DNA of 64,000 nt from Acidobacteriota bacterium (GTDB taxonomy: Bacteria; Acidobacteriota; Terriglobia; Terriglobales; Acidobacteriaceae): positions 1 through 64,000 of the forward strand of contig JAJYSV010000008.1 in NCBI GenBank assembly GCA_021793405.1, in the 5' to 3' direction. A program made the translations under genes and the position numbers. Positions 18,107 through 27,858 of the stretch are shown here, piece after piece. Within the stretch, counting starts at the first letter, position 1. Each line of letters starts with the position of its first letter. The notes beneath the pieces are model-generated. The model searched no databases, was not told where the DNA came from, and worked only from the letters and a program-made list of their open reading frames with translations.

Positions 18107-18123
18107 AGAAAATTCCCTCTAGC
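18102..18123. terminator. Short hairpin at the end of the RND operon
   Basis: GCTAGAG and CTCTAGC form a 7-bp stem spanning the stop codon of the pump gene. There is no T run, so it is a weak candidate for a transcription end. Confidence 0.3.
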
Positions 18124-18382
18124 ATGCGCCGAAGCCGCGCAGAATGGACGCTTTTCCGCTACTGGAACCAGTTTCTGGGATATTCGGACGCCCGCGTAGT
18201 CTGCCAGCTCAATTCTGGGGCAGCCGCCCTTTAATGGCAGATAGATATGCGCCCGGCAACGCTGCCGGGAGTTTGAACAGTTACAGCTGCTCTTGCAGTT
18301 CGATTCTTGAGGCAGAATTCTTAGTTTGCAAGGAAAAAGATTGCATGATAAACATGGGACCGGCCAGGCGAAGAACCGTCCA

Positions 18383-19402
18383 CTAACATCCCTTTTGCAG
18401 CACGGACGAATTGCGAACCACCAAAGTAGGAGCGATGCGAATATTTTGCGTAGTGCATCCTCCCTCGCGGATCAATTGCAGCGCTAAGTTTCCGACCCGC
18501 TCACCAAGTACGCTGGTCGACTGGTCGATTGAGGTGAGGGGGATACGCAGGTAGTCCGAATACCTCACATTGCCACAGCCTACAAAAGCAATGTCCTCTG
18601 GTACGGAAAGCCCCGCCTCCAGTGTCGACTGTATCGCTCCTATGGCAATTAAATCGTTGTAGCAAAAGACCGCGTCGGGTCGCCGGTTTAGCCGAAGTAA
18701 TTTAGACATCTCGTGATGGCCCGCGGCTTCGCCAGTTTCTTCCACACGAGGGCTCATAAGGACGTAAGATTCATCTCGTTGAATGCCGCTTTGCGCGAGA
18801 GCAGTACTATATCCGAGAAGGCGGTCGTACCCGGGCGAGAGTTCTGGGCCCCCAATGTAGGCAATCTTCTGCTTTCCTATGGCAATCAAATGCTGGGTTG
18901 CTATCAGTCCCGCCTGGAAGTCATCGGTACCAACGAAGTTCGCCCGCAAGTGCGGAAAATTGCGATCCACCAGGATGAAAGGAGTTTTCTGGTTTTCAAC
19001 ACCATAGAAACCCTGCAGAGTCGGCTGGCAAGATGCTATCAACATGGCATCGACTCCACGGGCAAGCATCGTACGTATTTCACTTTGCTCAACTAACGGA
19101 TTGTCCTCCGATGACGTGAGTATGAGGCCGTAATGATTCTGCCGGAGGATGCCACTCAGGGATTTCGCGAATTCCGCAAAGAAGGGGTGCAGCAGGTCCG
19201 GCACAACAAGCCCGATAGTAAAGGACTTTCCGCTGGCCAGACCTCTTGCAAGCATATTGGGCTGATAGTTCAACTCTGCCATTTTTTTTAATACACGCTG
19301 CCGTGTTTTTTCGCTGATGTCGTCGGCTTCACGCAAAACCTTCGAGACAGTGACAGTCGAAACTCCCAAATCTCTCGCGATATCTTTCAGGCGAATCGCC
19401 AT
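18383..19402 (-). CDS. LacI-family transcriptional regulator
   Basis: A 339-residue protein. The ATG at 19402 has AAGGA eight bases upstream; a TTG two codons earlier is possible. The N-terminal helix-turn-helix (RLKDIARDLGVSTVTVSKVL) and the hinge region with NYQPNMLARGLASGKS are classical LacI features. The periplasmic-binding-protein-like sensor domain follows (IGLVVPDLLHPFF, AFVGCGNVRYSDY, LTSIDQS). It is transcribed away from the M20-TonB-PIG-L-APC-PfkB-GH4 gene series and probably represses it until a sugar-like ligand binds. The ligand cannot be read from sequence. Confidence 0.92.
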   Translation of the reverse strand: MAIRLKDIARDLGVSTVTVSKVLREADDISEKTRQRVLKKMAELNYQPNMLARGLASGKSFTIGLVVPDLLHPFFAEFAKSLSGILRQNHYGLILTSSEDNPLVEQSEIRTMLARGVDAMLIASCQPTLQGFYGVENQKTPFILVDRNFPHLRANFVGTDDFQAGLIATQHLIAIGKQKIAYIGGPELSPGYDRLLGYSTALAQSGIQRDESYVLMSPRVEETGEAAGHHEMSKLLRLNRRPDAVFCYNDLIAIGAIQSTLEAGLSVPEDIAFVGCGNVRYSDYLRIPLTSIDQSTSVLGERVGNLALQLIREGGCTTQNIRIAPTLVVRNSSVLQKGC

Positions 19403-19590
19403 AGTCAAAATCCTTTATGAACCTCGTATTTGAAGCAACACTCATTATGTATCTACTCGATAGCTTGTTTCTTTCGTTCACAAAAAATTATCCAAGCAAT
19501 CGACGATAGCAAATACTCGATTTTGGGGCACTACGGTACACTATCTTTCCCGGACAGGCGGGCACGGGCAATACCATTCGAGGTGCTTCG
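19403..19590. promoter_or_regulatory. Divergent LacI / M20-hydrolase promoter region
   Basis: 188 AT-rich bases separate the two divergent genes. An AATCGA...TCGATT inverted pair (about 19498-19521) is a weak operator candidate. A clear -35/-10 pair cannot be assigned. Confidence 0.35.
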
Positions 19591-21048
19591 GTGCGCAAGC
19601 AGTATCGCTACTGTTATCTCATTTTGCATCTTTTTCTGGCTACGGCGGTGTGCCGCGCCCAAACGACTCAAACATCCCCAACTGCCGAATTGCTAGAACA
19701 GTTGATTCGCATCAATACCAGCAATCCTCCCGGCAACGAAGTTCAGGTTGACAGGTTTTTGGCAGCGAAATTGAAACCACTGGGCTTCGAGACGGAGATT
19801 ATTCCGACTCCTGAAGCCGGCAAAGCTCATTTTCTTGCTCGCCTGAAAGGGAATGGATCCAAGAAGCCAATTCTGCTGGCAGCTCATGCGGACGTTGTAG
19901 GGGTGGAGCGGTCACAGTGGAGCGTGGATCCTTTTGCGGGCATCGAGAAAGATGGGTATGTATATGGACGCGGCGCTCTCGATAATAAAGGATCACTGGC
20001 AGTTTTTACAGAGGCTTTAATAGAGCTTGCGAAAAATAAAGTTCCGCTGGACCGTGACATCATCCTACTTTCAGAAGCGGATGAAGAAAGCGGAAAGTAC
20101 AACACGGAGTGGCTGGCAGAACATTATTTCGACAAGATCGACTGTGCCGCTTCCTTGAATGAAGGCGGCTGGATCATGGAAAACCCACGAGGCGCCGTGC
20201 AATATGTGAGCATCTCCACCGCGGACAAGCTGTCGGTGTGGCTGACGCTGACCTCGCACGGGACCTCAACGCATTCCTCAATGCCTGTACCCAATGATGC
20301 GATCTTTACTCTGGCGCAGGCACTTGCGAAACTTTCCAATTATGGAACCAGGTTGCAGTTCACGCCTGGCTCCCGGCAGTTTTTGCTGACGCTTTCCGAG
20401 ACGAGCCCGGAGCCGATGTCGAAGACCTACTCTGACCTGGTGCAGAACTCAGATCCAGCACAGGTTGTGGCTGCGGACAAGACCGTTAGCAAAAATCCGC
20501 TACTCCATGCCATACTGCATAACACTATTGCGCCTGTTTTTTTGAATGCTGGTTTTCGCCGCAATGTCATCCCGGGCACGGCTCAAGCGATGATCAACAT
20601 GCGGCTTATTCCTGGAAGCAAAATCGACGACGTGATCCGTGAAATTCAGACCGTGGTCGATAATCCACGCGTGGATGTCAAACTCTCCGATGGCGCAGGC
20701 CTTTCGAGCGCGTCATCTATGATTTCGGGCGACGAGAAACTGCGGGCTCACATCCGGGCGCTGAGTGAAATCCAGCAGTCTCCGACGGATACAGCCCTAT
20801 ATAAAGCGCTCGCTTCACAAGCGGAGGCTGAATTCCATGCGCCCGTCACACCTTACCTGTTTCAGGCGGGAACAGATGCTTTCGCGTGGCGCAAGCGCGG
20901 CATTCCGGTCTATGGGATATATCCCTACCCTGTCAGTTCCTCGGACATTCAACGTATGCACGGCAATGATGAACGAATCAGTGTGCGCTCCCTGGATCAG
21001 GGAACCGTCATGATCTACAAAGTATTGATTCAAGTCGCCGCCCAGTAA
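19591..21048 (+). CDS. Secreted M20-family metallo-hydrolase (carboxypeptidase/deacylase)
   Basis: 485 residues with a GTG start and a signal peptide (YLILHLFLATAVCRAQ). The di-zinc M20/ArgE/DapE architecture is intact. HAD sits at residues 99-101, the bridging Asp131 in GRGALDNKG, the catalytic/metal Glu pair in EADEESG (about 162-168), and a late His in RMHGNDE near the C-terminus. A lid/dimerisation domain (SISTADKLSVWLTLTSHGTSTHSS) lies in the middle. M20 enzymes cleave peptide or N-acyl amide bonds. With a signal peptide it should act in the periplasm. It opens the putative amide-glycoside catabolic operon facing the LacI gene. Confidence 0.88.
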   Translation: MRKQYRYCYLILHLFLATAVCRAQTTQTSPTAELLEQLIRINTSNPPGNEVQVDRFLAAKLKPLGFETEIIPTPEAGKAHFLARLKGNGSKKPILLAAHADVVGVERSQWSVDPFAGIEKDGYVYGRGALDNKGSLAVFTEALIELAKNKVPLDRDIILLSEADEESGKYNTEWLAEHYFDKIDCAASLNEGGWIMENPRGAVQYVSISTADKLSVWLTLTSHGTSTHSSMPVPNDAIFTLAQALAKLSNYGTRLQFTPGSRQFLLTLSETSPEPMSKTYSDLVQNSDPAQVVAADKTVSKNPLLHAILHNTIAPVFLNAGFRRNVIPGTAQAMINMRLIPGSKIDDVIREIQTVVDNPRVDVKLSDGAGLSSASSMISGDEKLRAHIRALSEIQQSPTDTALYKALASQAEAEFHAPVTPYLFQAGTDAFAWRKRGIPVYGIYPYPVSSSDIQRMHGNDERISVRSLDQGTVMIYKVLIQVAAQ

Positions 21049-21476
21049 CAAGAAACCCAAAATGTCGTTTTGGACTGCGCCGCGTAGAGGAATGCCACTA
21101 TCGTGCCCATAGTGTAGTGAGGTGAGCGCATTTGTTCCATTCTGTTCGGCGACCGATGGCTGAAGGTGGTCCAGTCCTCGCATCGCGAGCACGCTTGATT
21201 TTCGTCATCGATAACGCAAAGATCCTGCCTCGGCAAAATGTGCAATTTAAAAAGATTAAAGTTTAATAAGTTGTATATATATCAGATAGCTACAGAAAAT
21301 AGTTTAGATGGAAGGATTGAACGCTGCAATTTTTTTATTGTATGTGCGATATCGATTATGTTACACACGTACCTCTAGGAGATGTAGCCAAAACAATCGA
21401 GAATCGACAAGAAGATTTGCGCAAAACACAGCCGGTTAACTCAGCAAGCAACCATGTGATTTAGGGGGGGAATGAC
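21049..21476. other. 428-base intergenic region before the TonB receptor
   Basis: No gene is supported. The second half (about 21240-21400) is strikingly AT-rich and probably contains the promoter of the receptor gene. It ends in a strong ribosome-binding site (AGGGGGGG at about 21463-21470). The receptor may therefore have its own promoter in addition to read-through from the M20 gene. Confidence 0.5.
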
Positions 21477-24400
21477 ATGCGGATGAAGATGCTTGGATTT
21501 GGTTATTTTTTTCGGTGCAAACAACTCAGTTTCACGTTTTGCGCATTTCTTACCTTGGCGACGGTCTGCCGCCCAGCATTCGCTCAAACCAACACCGGTT
21601 CGATCGTGGGCACCGTACGCGATCCCAGTGGCGCGGTTATTTCGGGCGCTCATGTAGACGTCACCAATAATGCGACCAATGTGACCATGTCGTTCGTGAC
21701 AAACGCCGCCGGCCAGTACCAGGCATTGCAACTCATTCCGGGCGTCTATAGCGTTAAAGGGACGAATCCGGGCTATTCCGTCGAGGTGCGGCCGAACATC
21801 ACCGTCAACGTGCAGTCCAGAGTTCAAGTAGACTTTGCTCTTGCCATAGGCAAGGTGCAGCAGCAAGTTCAGGTCACCGCAAATTCCCAAATCCTCCAGA
21901 CACAGTCCGCAGCCGTGACGGGAGTGCTGACTAGCCATGCGATCAACGATCTTCCTCTCAATGGCCGCGACTACGATCAGCTCGTACTTCTCCAGCCCGG
22001 TGTATTTCACGATCCCAACGTTTCAGTGGCCAATCCGGCCGAGGGACGATTCAGCTCCAATGGAAATCTGGAACTGCAGAATTACTTCGAGTTGGATGGC
22101 ATCGACAACAATTCTGGATCGGAGAACCTGCAGGAACAATCGACGCAAGCGGTGATCCCGCCTCCGGACGCGCTGCAGGAATTCGTGATCCAGACCAGGA
22201 CCTATTCCACGGAGTTCGGTACCTCCGCTGGAGCAGTGGTCAATGCTTCCACCAAGTCGGGGACGAATCAGTTCCATGGAGACGCATGGGATTACATCCA
22301 GAACAGCGCACTTGATGCCAACACCTGGTTCAACAATTATGGTGGGTTGCCGAAAGGTCACTTCAGCCAGAACCAGTTTGGGGGAACGGTCGGCGGCCCG
22401 ATCATCCGCAATCGTACGTTCTTTTTCGTCTCGTTTGAGACTCTGCTGAGCAGCCAGGCCGAGACGGTGACTACAACGGTGCCCACGCCGGACATGAAAA
22501 AGGGCGATTTCCGCGCTGTGGCCTCGATCCATCCCATGACAGCCTTGGCCAGTAACCAAGTTGGCTGTATTACCAACAATGTGGTCTCGCCGAGTTGTAT
22601 CGATCCGGTGGGCCAAGCCATCATGAACCTGTATCCGGATCCCAGCCCGCAGCTCTCTCCCGGCGGCAACATCAACGCGTTTAACGGGAGTGCAAACTAC
22701 CAGTTTGTGACTGCAGTTCCGAACGACACAAAGACGTTCGATGTGCGCATCGATCACACTCTCAACAAAATAAACCAGATCTTTGGCCGCTATGCCTTTG
22801 ACCGCTCCAACTATCAGTCGCCCATGTGGACTGCCAATCCCATCGCCGGGAACGGCAATTTTTCCACGCAGTACATTCTCCACGATCAATCCCTGGCTTT
22901 AGGGTGGACGTACACTCCATCATCTTCGCTGGTCAACACGGCCCATTTCGGTTTTCTCCGGGATTTTTCGCATAGCGATCCCGTAGACCTTCCCCTTGGG
23001 GTTTCGGATGCTCCGAAGTTCGGTCTGACGGGCATTCCGGTCACGCCGGAGACCGCCGGAATCCCTCCTAACTACATCTTCGGTTTTCAGACCATCGGCT
23101 CATCGATTTACCGGCCTCAGTTTCAGGTGGCGCAGGTATATCAGTTTGTCGATGACCTGTATAAGCTGATCGGAAATCACAGTCTGCAGTTCGGCTATGA
23201 ATATCACGAAAACTCCCTGAATTTCTTCGATCTTGAGGCCCCGCAGGGCGTGATCCTTACCAGCGGCATTTACAGCAATACACAGGGATTCGGCGCCGCG
23301 GACTATCTTATGGGAGATGTGTTCGAAGCGATCTATGAAACTGCCCTCAGAGTGAATAACTATATCCGGGGCAATTCACTGTATGGGCAAGATACATGGC
23401 GTGTCAATCCCAAGCTCACGGTCAACTATGGCGTTCGCTATGAGTTGTATCCTCCGTTTTGGTTGGAACGCGACAACCGGACGTCGAACTTCAGTCCGGC
23501 CAATGGGGGAGAGATCGTCACCGCAACAGGCAACAACGGCATCTATGGCCGCACGCTGATCCATCCCGACAATCTGAATTTTGCGCCCCGCATCGGCTTC
23601 GCATATCACGCCGCTCGGCCTTTGGTCATACGTGGGGGATACGGTATCTTTCATCAGTTCATCAACAGAATCGGGTCGGAATCGATGCTGCAGCTCAACC
23701 CACCCCAGTTGCTCGACGTTTCTCTCGCTCAGTCCCTGGGCAGCACCACCCCGGTTTTCCAACTCAAGAATGGATTCCCCGTCCAGAAGCTGATAAACGA
23801 AGGCATAGTTCTCCCCAATCTGCAAATCCGGGCGCAGGATCCGAATGAACGCACCACCTATGTGGAGCAGGTGAGCTTCGGACCGCAAGTACAGCTCAGC
23901 AACAATACTGTTCTGAACCTTACCTATGTTGGGAACTGGGGACGCAAGGAAAACCGTCTGCGGAATGCCAACCAAGGCCGACTCACTGGCTTCAGCGGCA
24001 CGTCGCCGCTCATTACCTTTCCATATGCCAACCTGAATACTCAGGGGGTCACCACTCCTGCATTGAAAGGCGCGGGCCAGCACTCTTTCCTGGAACTCGC
24101 GACGAATGATGGCAACACCGATTACAACGCACTGGAAGTCGATCTCCAGCGCCAGCTCAGCCATCGGTTGATGTATCAGATCAGCTACACCTGGTCGCAT
24201 AACATGGCGGATTATGTGGACAACCTGACGGGAGGCTCAACTCCGCAAAATGCCTATGACTATGCTCATGAAATGAGTAACTCGCCGCAGGACGTTCGGC
24301 ATCGATTTGTGGGCAGCGGCACCTGGCTGTTGCCCATTGGTGAGGGCGGTTGGGTGATGAACAACAACAGTAAGGCTGCCCAATTCCTCGGTAACTGGCA

Positions 24401-24860
24401 AGTAAATGCAATTGTTTCTTTACAAACCGGCGTACCGTTTACCGTAACTGCTCCGGATCAGAGCTTTTCAGGTCCGAACCATGCCTCCTATCCGAACTGC
24501 GTGGGAGATCCCTATGCCGGAACCTCCACGAATCCAAAGGAATATGCCGGCAGCAAGGCTCCCGGCGCCTTCCTGAACGTGAATGCCTTCGCTTTGCCGG
24601 CGCCGGGAACTTTTGGCACCTGCCGTCCACGCGCATTCCACGGCCCTGGACTGAACGAGTCGGATCTGAGTCTATTCAAGAGCTTTCCACTGGGAGGTGC
24701 GCGTCGATTTGAATTTCGGGCGGAATTCTTCAACGCATTCAATCACCCCAGCTTCCAGAATCCCTCCGCCAACATCTCCATTCCAGGTGCGTTTGGCAAG
24801 AGCACGGGTACGACAACCAACCCCCGCGAAATTCAGTTTGCCGGGAAGTTCTTCTTCTAG
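21477..24860 (+). CDS. TonB-dependent receptor with N-terminal carboxypeptidase-regulatory-like domain (Oar-type)
   Basis: A 1,127-residue outer-membrane transporter. The signal peptide ends at RPAFAQ. A CarboxypepD_reg-like beta sandwich follows (GSIVGTVRDPSGAVISGA, about residues 40-125). The plug domain then contains INDLPLNGRDYDQLVLLQPGV, a hallmark of acidobacterial and Oar-type receptors. The remainder alternates short turns and aromatic-rich strands of a 22-strand barrel and ends in KFFF, a typical C-terminal aromatic signature. Its place in the LacI locus suggests it imports the sugar-containing substrate. A strong terminator hairpin follows directly. Confidence 0.9.
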   Translation: MRMKMLGFGYFFRCKQLSFTFCAFLTLATVCRPAFAQTNTGSIVGTVRDPSGAVISGAHVDVTNNATNVTMSFVTNAAGQYQALQLIPGVYSVKGTNPGYSVEVRPNITVNVQSRVQVDFALAIGKVQQQVQVTANSQILQTQSAAVTGVLTSHAINDLPLNGRDYDQLVLLQPGVFHDPNVSVANPAEGRFSSNGNLELQNYFELDGIDNNSGSENLQEQSTQAVIPPPDALQEFVIQTRTYSTEFGTSAGAVVNASTKSGTNQFHGDAWDYIQNSALDANTWFNNYGGLPKGHFSQNQFGGTVGGPIIRNRTFFFVSFETLLSSQAETVTTTVPTPDMKKGDFRAVASIHPMTALASNQVGCITNNVVSPSCIDPVGQAIMNLYPDPSPQLSPGGNINAFNGSANYQFVTAVPNDTKTFDVRIDHTLNKINQIFGRYAFDRSNYQSPMWTANPIAGNGNFSTQYILHDQSLALGWTYTPSSSLVNTAHFGFLRDFSHSDPVDLPLGVSDAPKFGLTGIPVTPETAGIPPNYIFGFQTIGSSIYRPQFQVAQVYQFVDDLYKLIGNHSLQFGYEYHENSLNFFDLEAPQGVILTSGIYSNTQGFGAADYLMGDVFEAIYETALRVNNYIRGNSLYGQDTWRVNPKLTVNYGVRYELYPPFWLERDNRTSNFSPANGGEIVTATGNNGIYGRTLIHPDNLNFAPRIGFAYHAARPLVIRGGYGIFHQFINRIGSESMLQLNPPQLLDVSLAQSLGSTTPVFQLKNGFPVQKLINEGIVLPNLQIRAQDPNERTTYVEQVSFGPQVQLSNNTVLNLTYVGNWGRKENRLRNANQGRLTGFSGTSPLITFPYANLNTQGVTTPALKGAGQHSFLELATNDGNTDYNALEVDLQRQLSHRLMYQISYTWSHNMADYVDNLTGGSTPQNAYDYAHEMSNSPQDVRHRFVGSGTWLLPIGEGGWVMNNNSKAAQFLGNWQVNAIVSLQTGVPFTVTAPDQSFSGPNHASYPNCVGDPYAGTSTNPKEYAGSKAPGAFLNVNAFALPAPGTFGTCRPRAFHGPGLNESDLSLFKSFPLGGARRFEFRAEFFNAFNHPSFQNPSANISIPGAFGKSTGTTTNPREIQFAGKFFF

Positions 24861-24861
24861 C

Positions 24862-24908
24862 ATTCAGCGGCACGATTCGGTAATTGTGCCGCTGAATTTT
24901 ATCTTTTT
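24862..24908 (+). terminator. Rho-independent terminator after the TonB receptor gene
   Basis: A perfect 12-bp GC-rich stem (ATTCAGCGGCAC / GTGCCGCTGAAT) with a 12-base loop is followed by TTTATCTTTTTG. It lies between the receptor stop and the PIG-L gene, so it may lower expression of the downstream enzymes relative to the receptor. Confidence 0.8.
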
Positions 24909-24936
24909 GATTATCCACTCGCCTTAGGAGAAACCT

Positions 24937-27810
24937 ATGAAGGCTCGCGCATTTTCTTTCCCCGTGATGGCTGGGACGCTGGCGCTAGTGCAAATGGTTG
25001 TCCCTCTGCAGGGTGCAAGCGCCCAGACCCCGCGTCAAGTGAAGGTCAATTCGCGCCAGGACGCGTTTGCGATTCCAGCGGACCGAGGTGCGGCCGCACT
25101 GTGGCAGAGCCTCATGAAGCTCCATACCCGTGCCAGCATGCTAATGATTACCGCGCATCCGGACGATGAGGATGGACCCACGTTGGCCTATGAATCCCGC
25201 GGGTTGGGGGCGCGAGTGGCGTTGTTGACACTGAATCGGGGAGAAGGCGGAGCCAATGAGATGTCTTCCGACCTATGGGACGCGCTCGGTTTAGTGCGGA
25301 CGGAGGAACTCCTCCAGGCGGATCGTTATTATGGCGTCCAGCAGTACTTCTCCACGGTTGCCGATTACGGCTTTTCGAAGAGCCTGGCGGAGGCAACGCA
25401 AAAGTGGACGCAGGAACGGCTCCTTTACAACGTAGTGCGAGTCGTGCGGATCACGCGACCGCTGGTGATCACTTCTGTCTTTGTGGGCGGACCTTCTGAC
25501 GGCCATGGCAACCACCAGGCTGCTGGAATGATGGCGCAGGAGGTCTTCAAGGCTGCGGGGAACCCGAATGTTTTCCCCGATCAGATCAAAGCCGGTCTTC
25601 GTCCCTGGAACCCGATGAAGGGGTACGCCCGCGTCCCATTTTTTCTGGAAAAGGGAAGCGTTTCTCCCAAGGGTTTGTACGACTACGCCGACCATCGTTG
25701 GTATCCGGCTGGAGTGAAAAACTACATTACAGGTAAGTGGGAGCCGGGCGCCGTTTCCGCAGATGTGTCTGTCCCGGTTGGCGAAGATAGCAACATCGTT
25801 GGCTTAAGTTATGAACAAATCGCCCGAGAAGGACTCGGTTTTCAGAAGTCGCAAAATGGAGGCGTGGGGATTCCCGATGCCGGCCCCGATTTCTCCGCAT
25901 ATCATCGCTTTGGTTCCCTCATTCCAGTGACTGGACCGGAGAAATCGTTTTATAGCGGCATCGATGTCTCCTTGTTGGGCATCGCGAGCCTTGCCGAAGG
26001 TCAGGAACATGGGTTTTTGACGCAGGGGCTGACCCAGATCAATCAGTTGGTTGAGCAGGCGATGAACAATTTTTCAGCCACCCATCCCAGCGGTATATCC
26101 GACACCCTGGCGAAAGGACTCAGCGCAACCAATACGCTGATACAAAAGGTGAATGACAGCACGCTGTCCGATTCCGCGAAATACGACGTCTTGCACGAAT
26201 TGCGCATTAAGCAAGCGCAATTCAATGACGCCCTCTGTCAGGCGCTGGGTGTATCGATTGCGTCCAATATAGCGCCTGAACACCCACCCACTGGGATGTT
26301 TGCCCGCTTTTTCAGGATGCAGCCGAGTTTCCAGATGGCAATTCCTGGACAGCAGTTTTCGGTGAGAGTCCATCTGGCAGATGGTGGCGGTCTCCCAGTA
26401 CAGATAAAAAATGTTTCGTTGGAAACTGTCCAAACCTCCAAGTGGAATGCAGCGATTGACAAGCCTGTAGCGGGCACCCTGGATGCCGGCCAGGCTATTG
26501 ACGCACATTTTCACGTAAGCGTTCCGGAGGATGCCAGTTATACTCAGCCATATTTTCAACGTCCGGATATTGAGCAGCCATATTATGATGTGCTCGATAA
26601 GAAGTACCTGAACTTGCCACTCGCACCTTATCCGCTGGATGCCTGGGTCACGCTTGAATTCCAAGGCGTGGAATTGCATTTAGGAGAGGTGGTGCAGACT
26701 GTGAAACGGGAAGTTGGTCCAGGTCTCGTTCAGTATCCCATGCCTGTCGGTCCTGCCATTTCGCTCACAATGAACCAGACGGCTGGAATTGTGCCTCTCA
26801 ATAAGAGCTCATTTACCATCAACGCGCTGGTGCATAGCAACGTCAAGGGACCTGCTAAGGGAACAGTCAGTCTGGATTTGCCGACAGGCTGGCGGTCTGA
26901 GCCTGCCACAGCCAATTTCTCCACGGCGCAGGAAGGCGATCAGCAGTCCGTGGCATTTACCGTCTATCCGCACAGTGTGGAAGAAAAGAGCTATACGCTT
27001 ACTGCGATAGCAAACTACGATGGTCGTCCCTACAAACAGGGATATACGACGGTCGGGTACGCGGGGCTGCGCCCATATTTTCTATATCGTCCATCGACGT
27101 ATACGACGACTGGCACGAACGTCGAAGTTGAACCCGGCCTGACGGTAGGCTATATCGAGGGCAGCGGGGATGATGTCCCGCAGTCACTGGAAAATCTGGG
27201 CATCCATGTCCAGTTCATCACCAAGGACGGTCTTGCAACGGGAGATCTTCAGAAATACAAAGTGATTCTGGTCGGCGTGCGCGCCTATGCAGTGCGAGAT
27301 GACCTACGTACCTACAATGGAAGAATTATGAATTATGTGAAAGACGGCGGGGTGGTAGTCGTTCAATACCAGACTCCGGAGTTCGATCACAATTACGGGC
27401 CGTATCCTTATACGATGACCTCGGATCCGGAAGAGGTTACCGATGAAAGCTCTTTTGTCAAGATCCTCCAGCCGACGAATCCCGTGCTTTCATGGCCGAA
27501 TAAGATTACTGAAAAAGACTTTCAAGGATGGATTGAAGAGCGCGGTTCGAAATTCATGAAATCCTGGGACCCTCATTACCAAGCGCTGCTCGAGACTCAT
27601 GATCCTGATCAGGCCCCACAGGAAGGCGGCATGCTATACGCAAAGTACGGGAAAGGCATCTATGTCTACACAGCGTACGCCTTTTATCGTGAATTACCTC
27701 TCGGAGTGCCCGGGGCCTATCGACTCTTCGCCAATCTCTTGAGTCTGCCGCATAGCCTCGGTAGCATACAGGCTCTCAACCATGCGACAGGGACGGGCAA
27801 CACCAATTGA
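24937..27810 (+). CDS. Secreted PIG-L (LmbE-like) deacetylase, multidomain
   Basis: 957 residues with a signal peptide (cleavage near GASAQ) and a good AGGAG ribosome-binding site. The zinc-dependent N-deacetylase domain occupies about residues 60-330 with the AHPDDE motif at 73-78 and a DGHGNHQ segment supplying the later metal His. Family members remove acetyl or similar acyl groups from GlcNAc-type amino sugars. The middle (about 450-720) is made of beta-sandwich domains. Residues about 735-945 resemble a ThuA/GATase-like alpha/beta fold (ENLGIHVQFI, YKVILVGVRAY, VKDGGVVVVQYQ). It lies between the receptor and a permease, fitting periplasmic deacylation of the imported substrate. Confidence 0.88.
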   Translation: MKARAFSFPVMAGTLALVQMVVPLQGASAQTPRQVKVNSRQDAFAIPADRGAAALWQSLMKLHTRASMLMITAHPDDEDGPTLAYESRGLGARVALLTLNRGEGGANEMSSDLWDALGLVRTEELLQADRYYGVQQYFSTVADYGFSKSLAEATQKWTQERLLYNVVRVVRITRPLVITSVFVGGPSDGHGNHQAAGMMAQEVFKAAGNPNVFPDQIKAGLRPWNPMKGYARVPFFLEKGSVSPKGLYDYADHRWYPAGVKNYITGKWEPGAVSADVSVPVGEDSNIVGLSYEQIAREGLGFQKSQNGGVGIPDAGPDFSAYHRFGSLIPVTGPEKSFYSGIDVSLLGIASLAEGQEHGFLTQGLTQINQLVEQAMNNFSATHPSGISDTLAKGLSATNTLIQKVNDSTLSDSAKYDVLHELRIKQAQFNDALCQALGVSIASNIAPEHPPTGMFARFFRMQPSFQMAIPGQQFSVRVHLADGGGLPVQIKNVSLETVQTSKWNAAIDKPVAGTLDAGQAIDAHFHVSVPEDASYTQPYFQRPDIEQPYYDVLDKKYLNLPLAPYPLDAWVTLEFQGVELHLGEVVQTVKREVGPGLVQYPMPVGPAISLTMNQTAGIVPLNKSSFTINALVHSNVKGPAKGTVSLDLPTGWRSEPATANFSTAQEGDQQSVAFTVYPHSVEEKSYTLTAIANYDGRPYKQGYTTVGYAGLRPYFLYRPSTYTTTGTNVEVEPGLTVGYIEGSGDDVPQSLENLGIHVQFITKDGLATGDLQKYKVILVGVRAYAVRDDLRTYNGRIMNYVKDGGVVVVQYQTPEFDHNYGPYPYTMTSDPEEVTDESSFVKILQPTNPVLSWPNKITEKDFQGWIEERGSKFMKSWDPHYQALLETHDPDQAPQEGGMLYAKYGKGIYVYTAYAFYRELPLGVPGAYRLFANLLSLPHSLGSIQALNHATGTGNTN

Positions 27811-27858
27811 CACAGAGCCCGCCAGATCGAAGTAGCGTCCGAAAAACAAGAATACGTA

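Noticed and set aside
22023-22889. 288-codon open frame on the minus strand
   Set aside because: Antisense to the TonB receptor; no family features.
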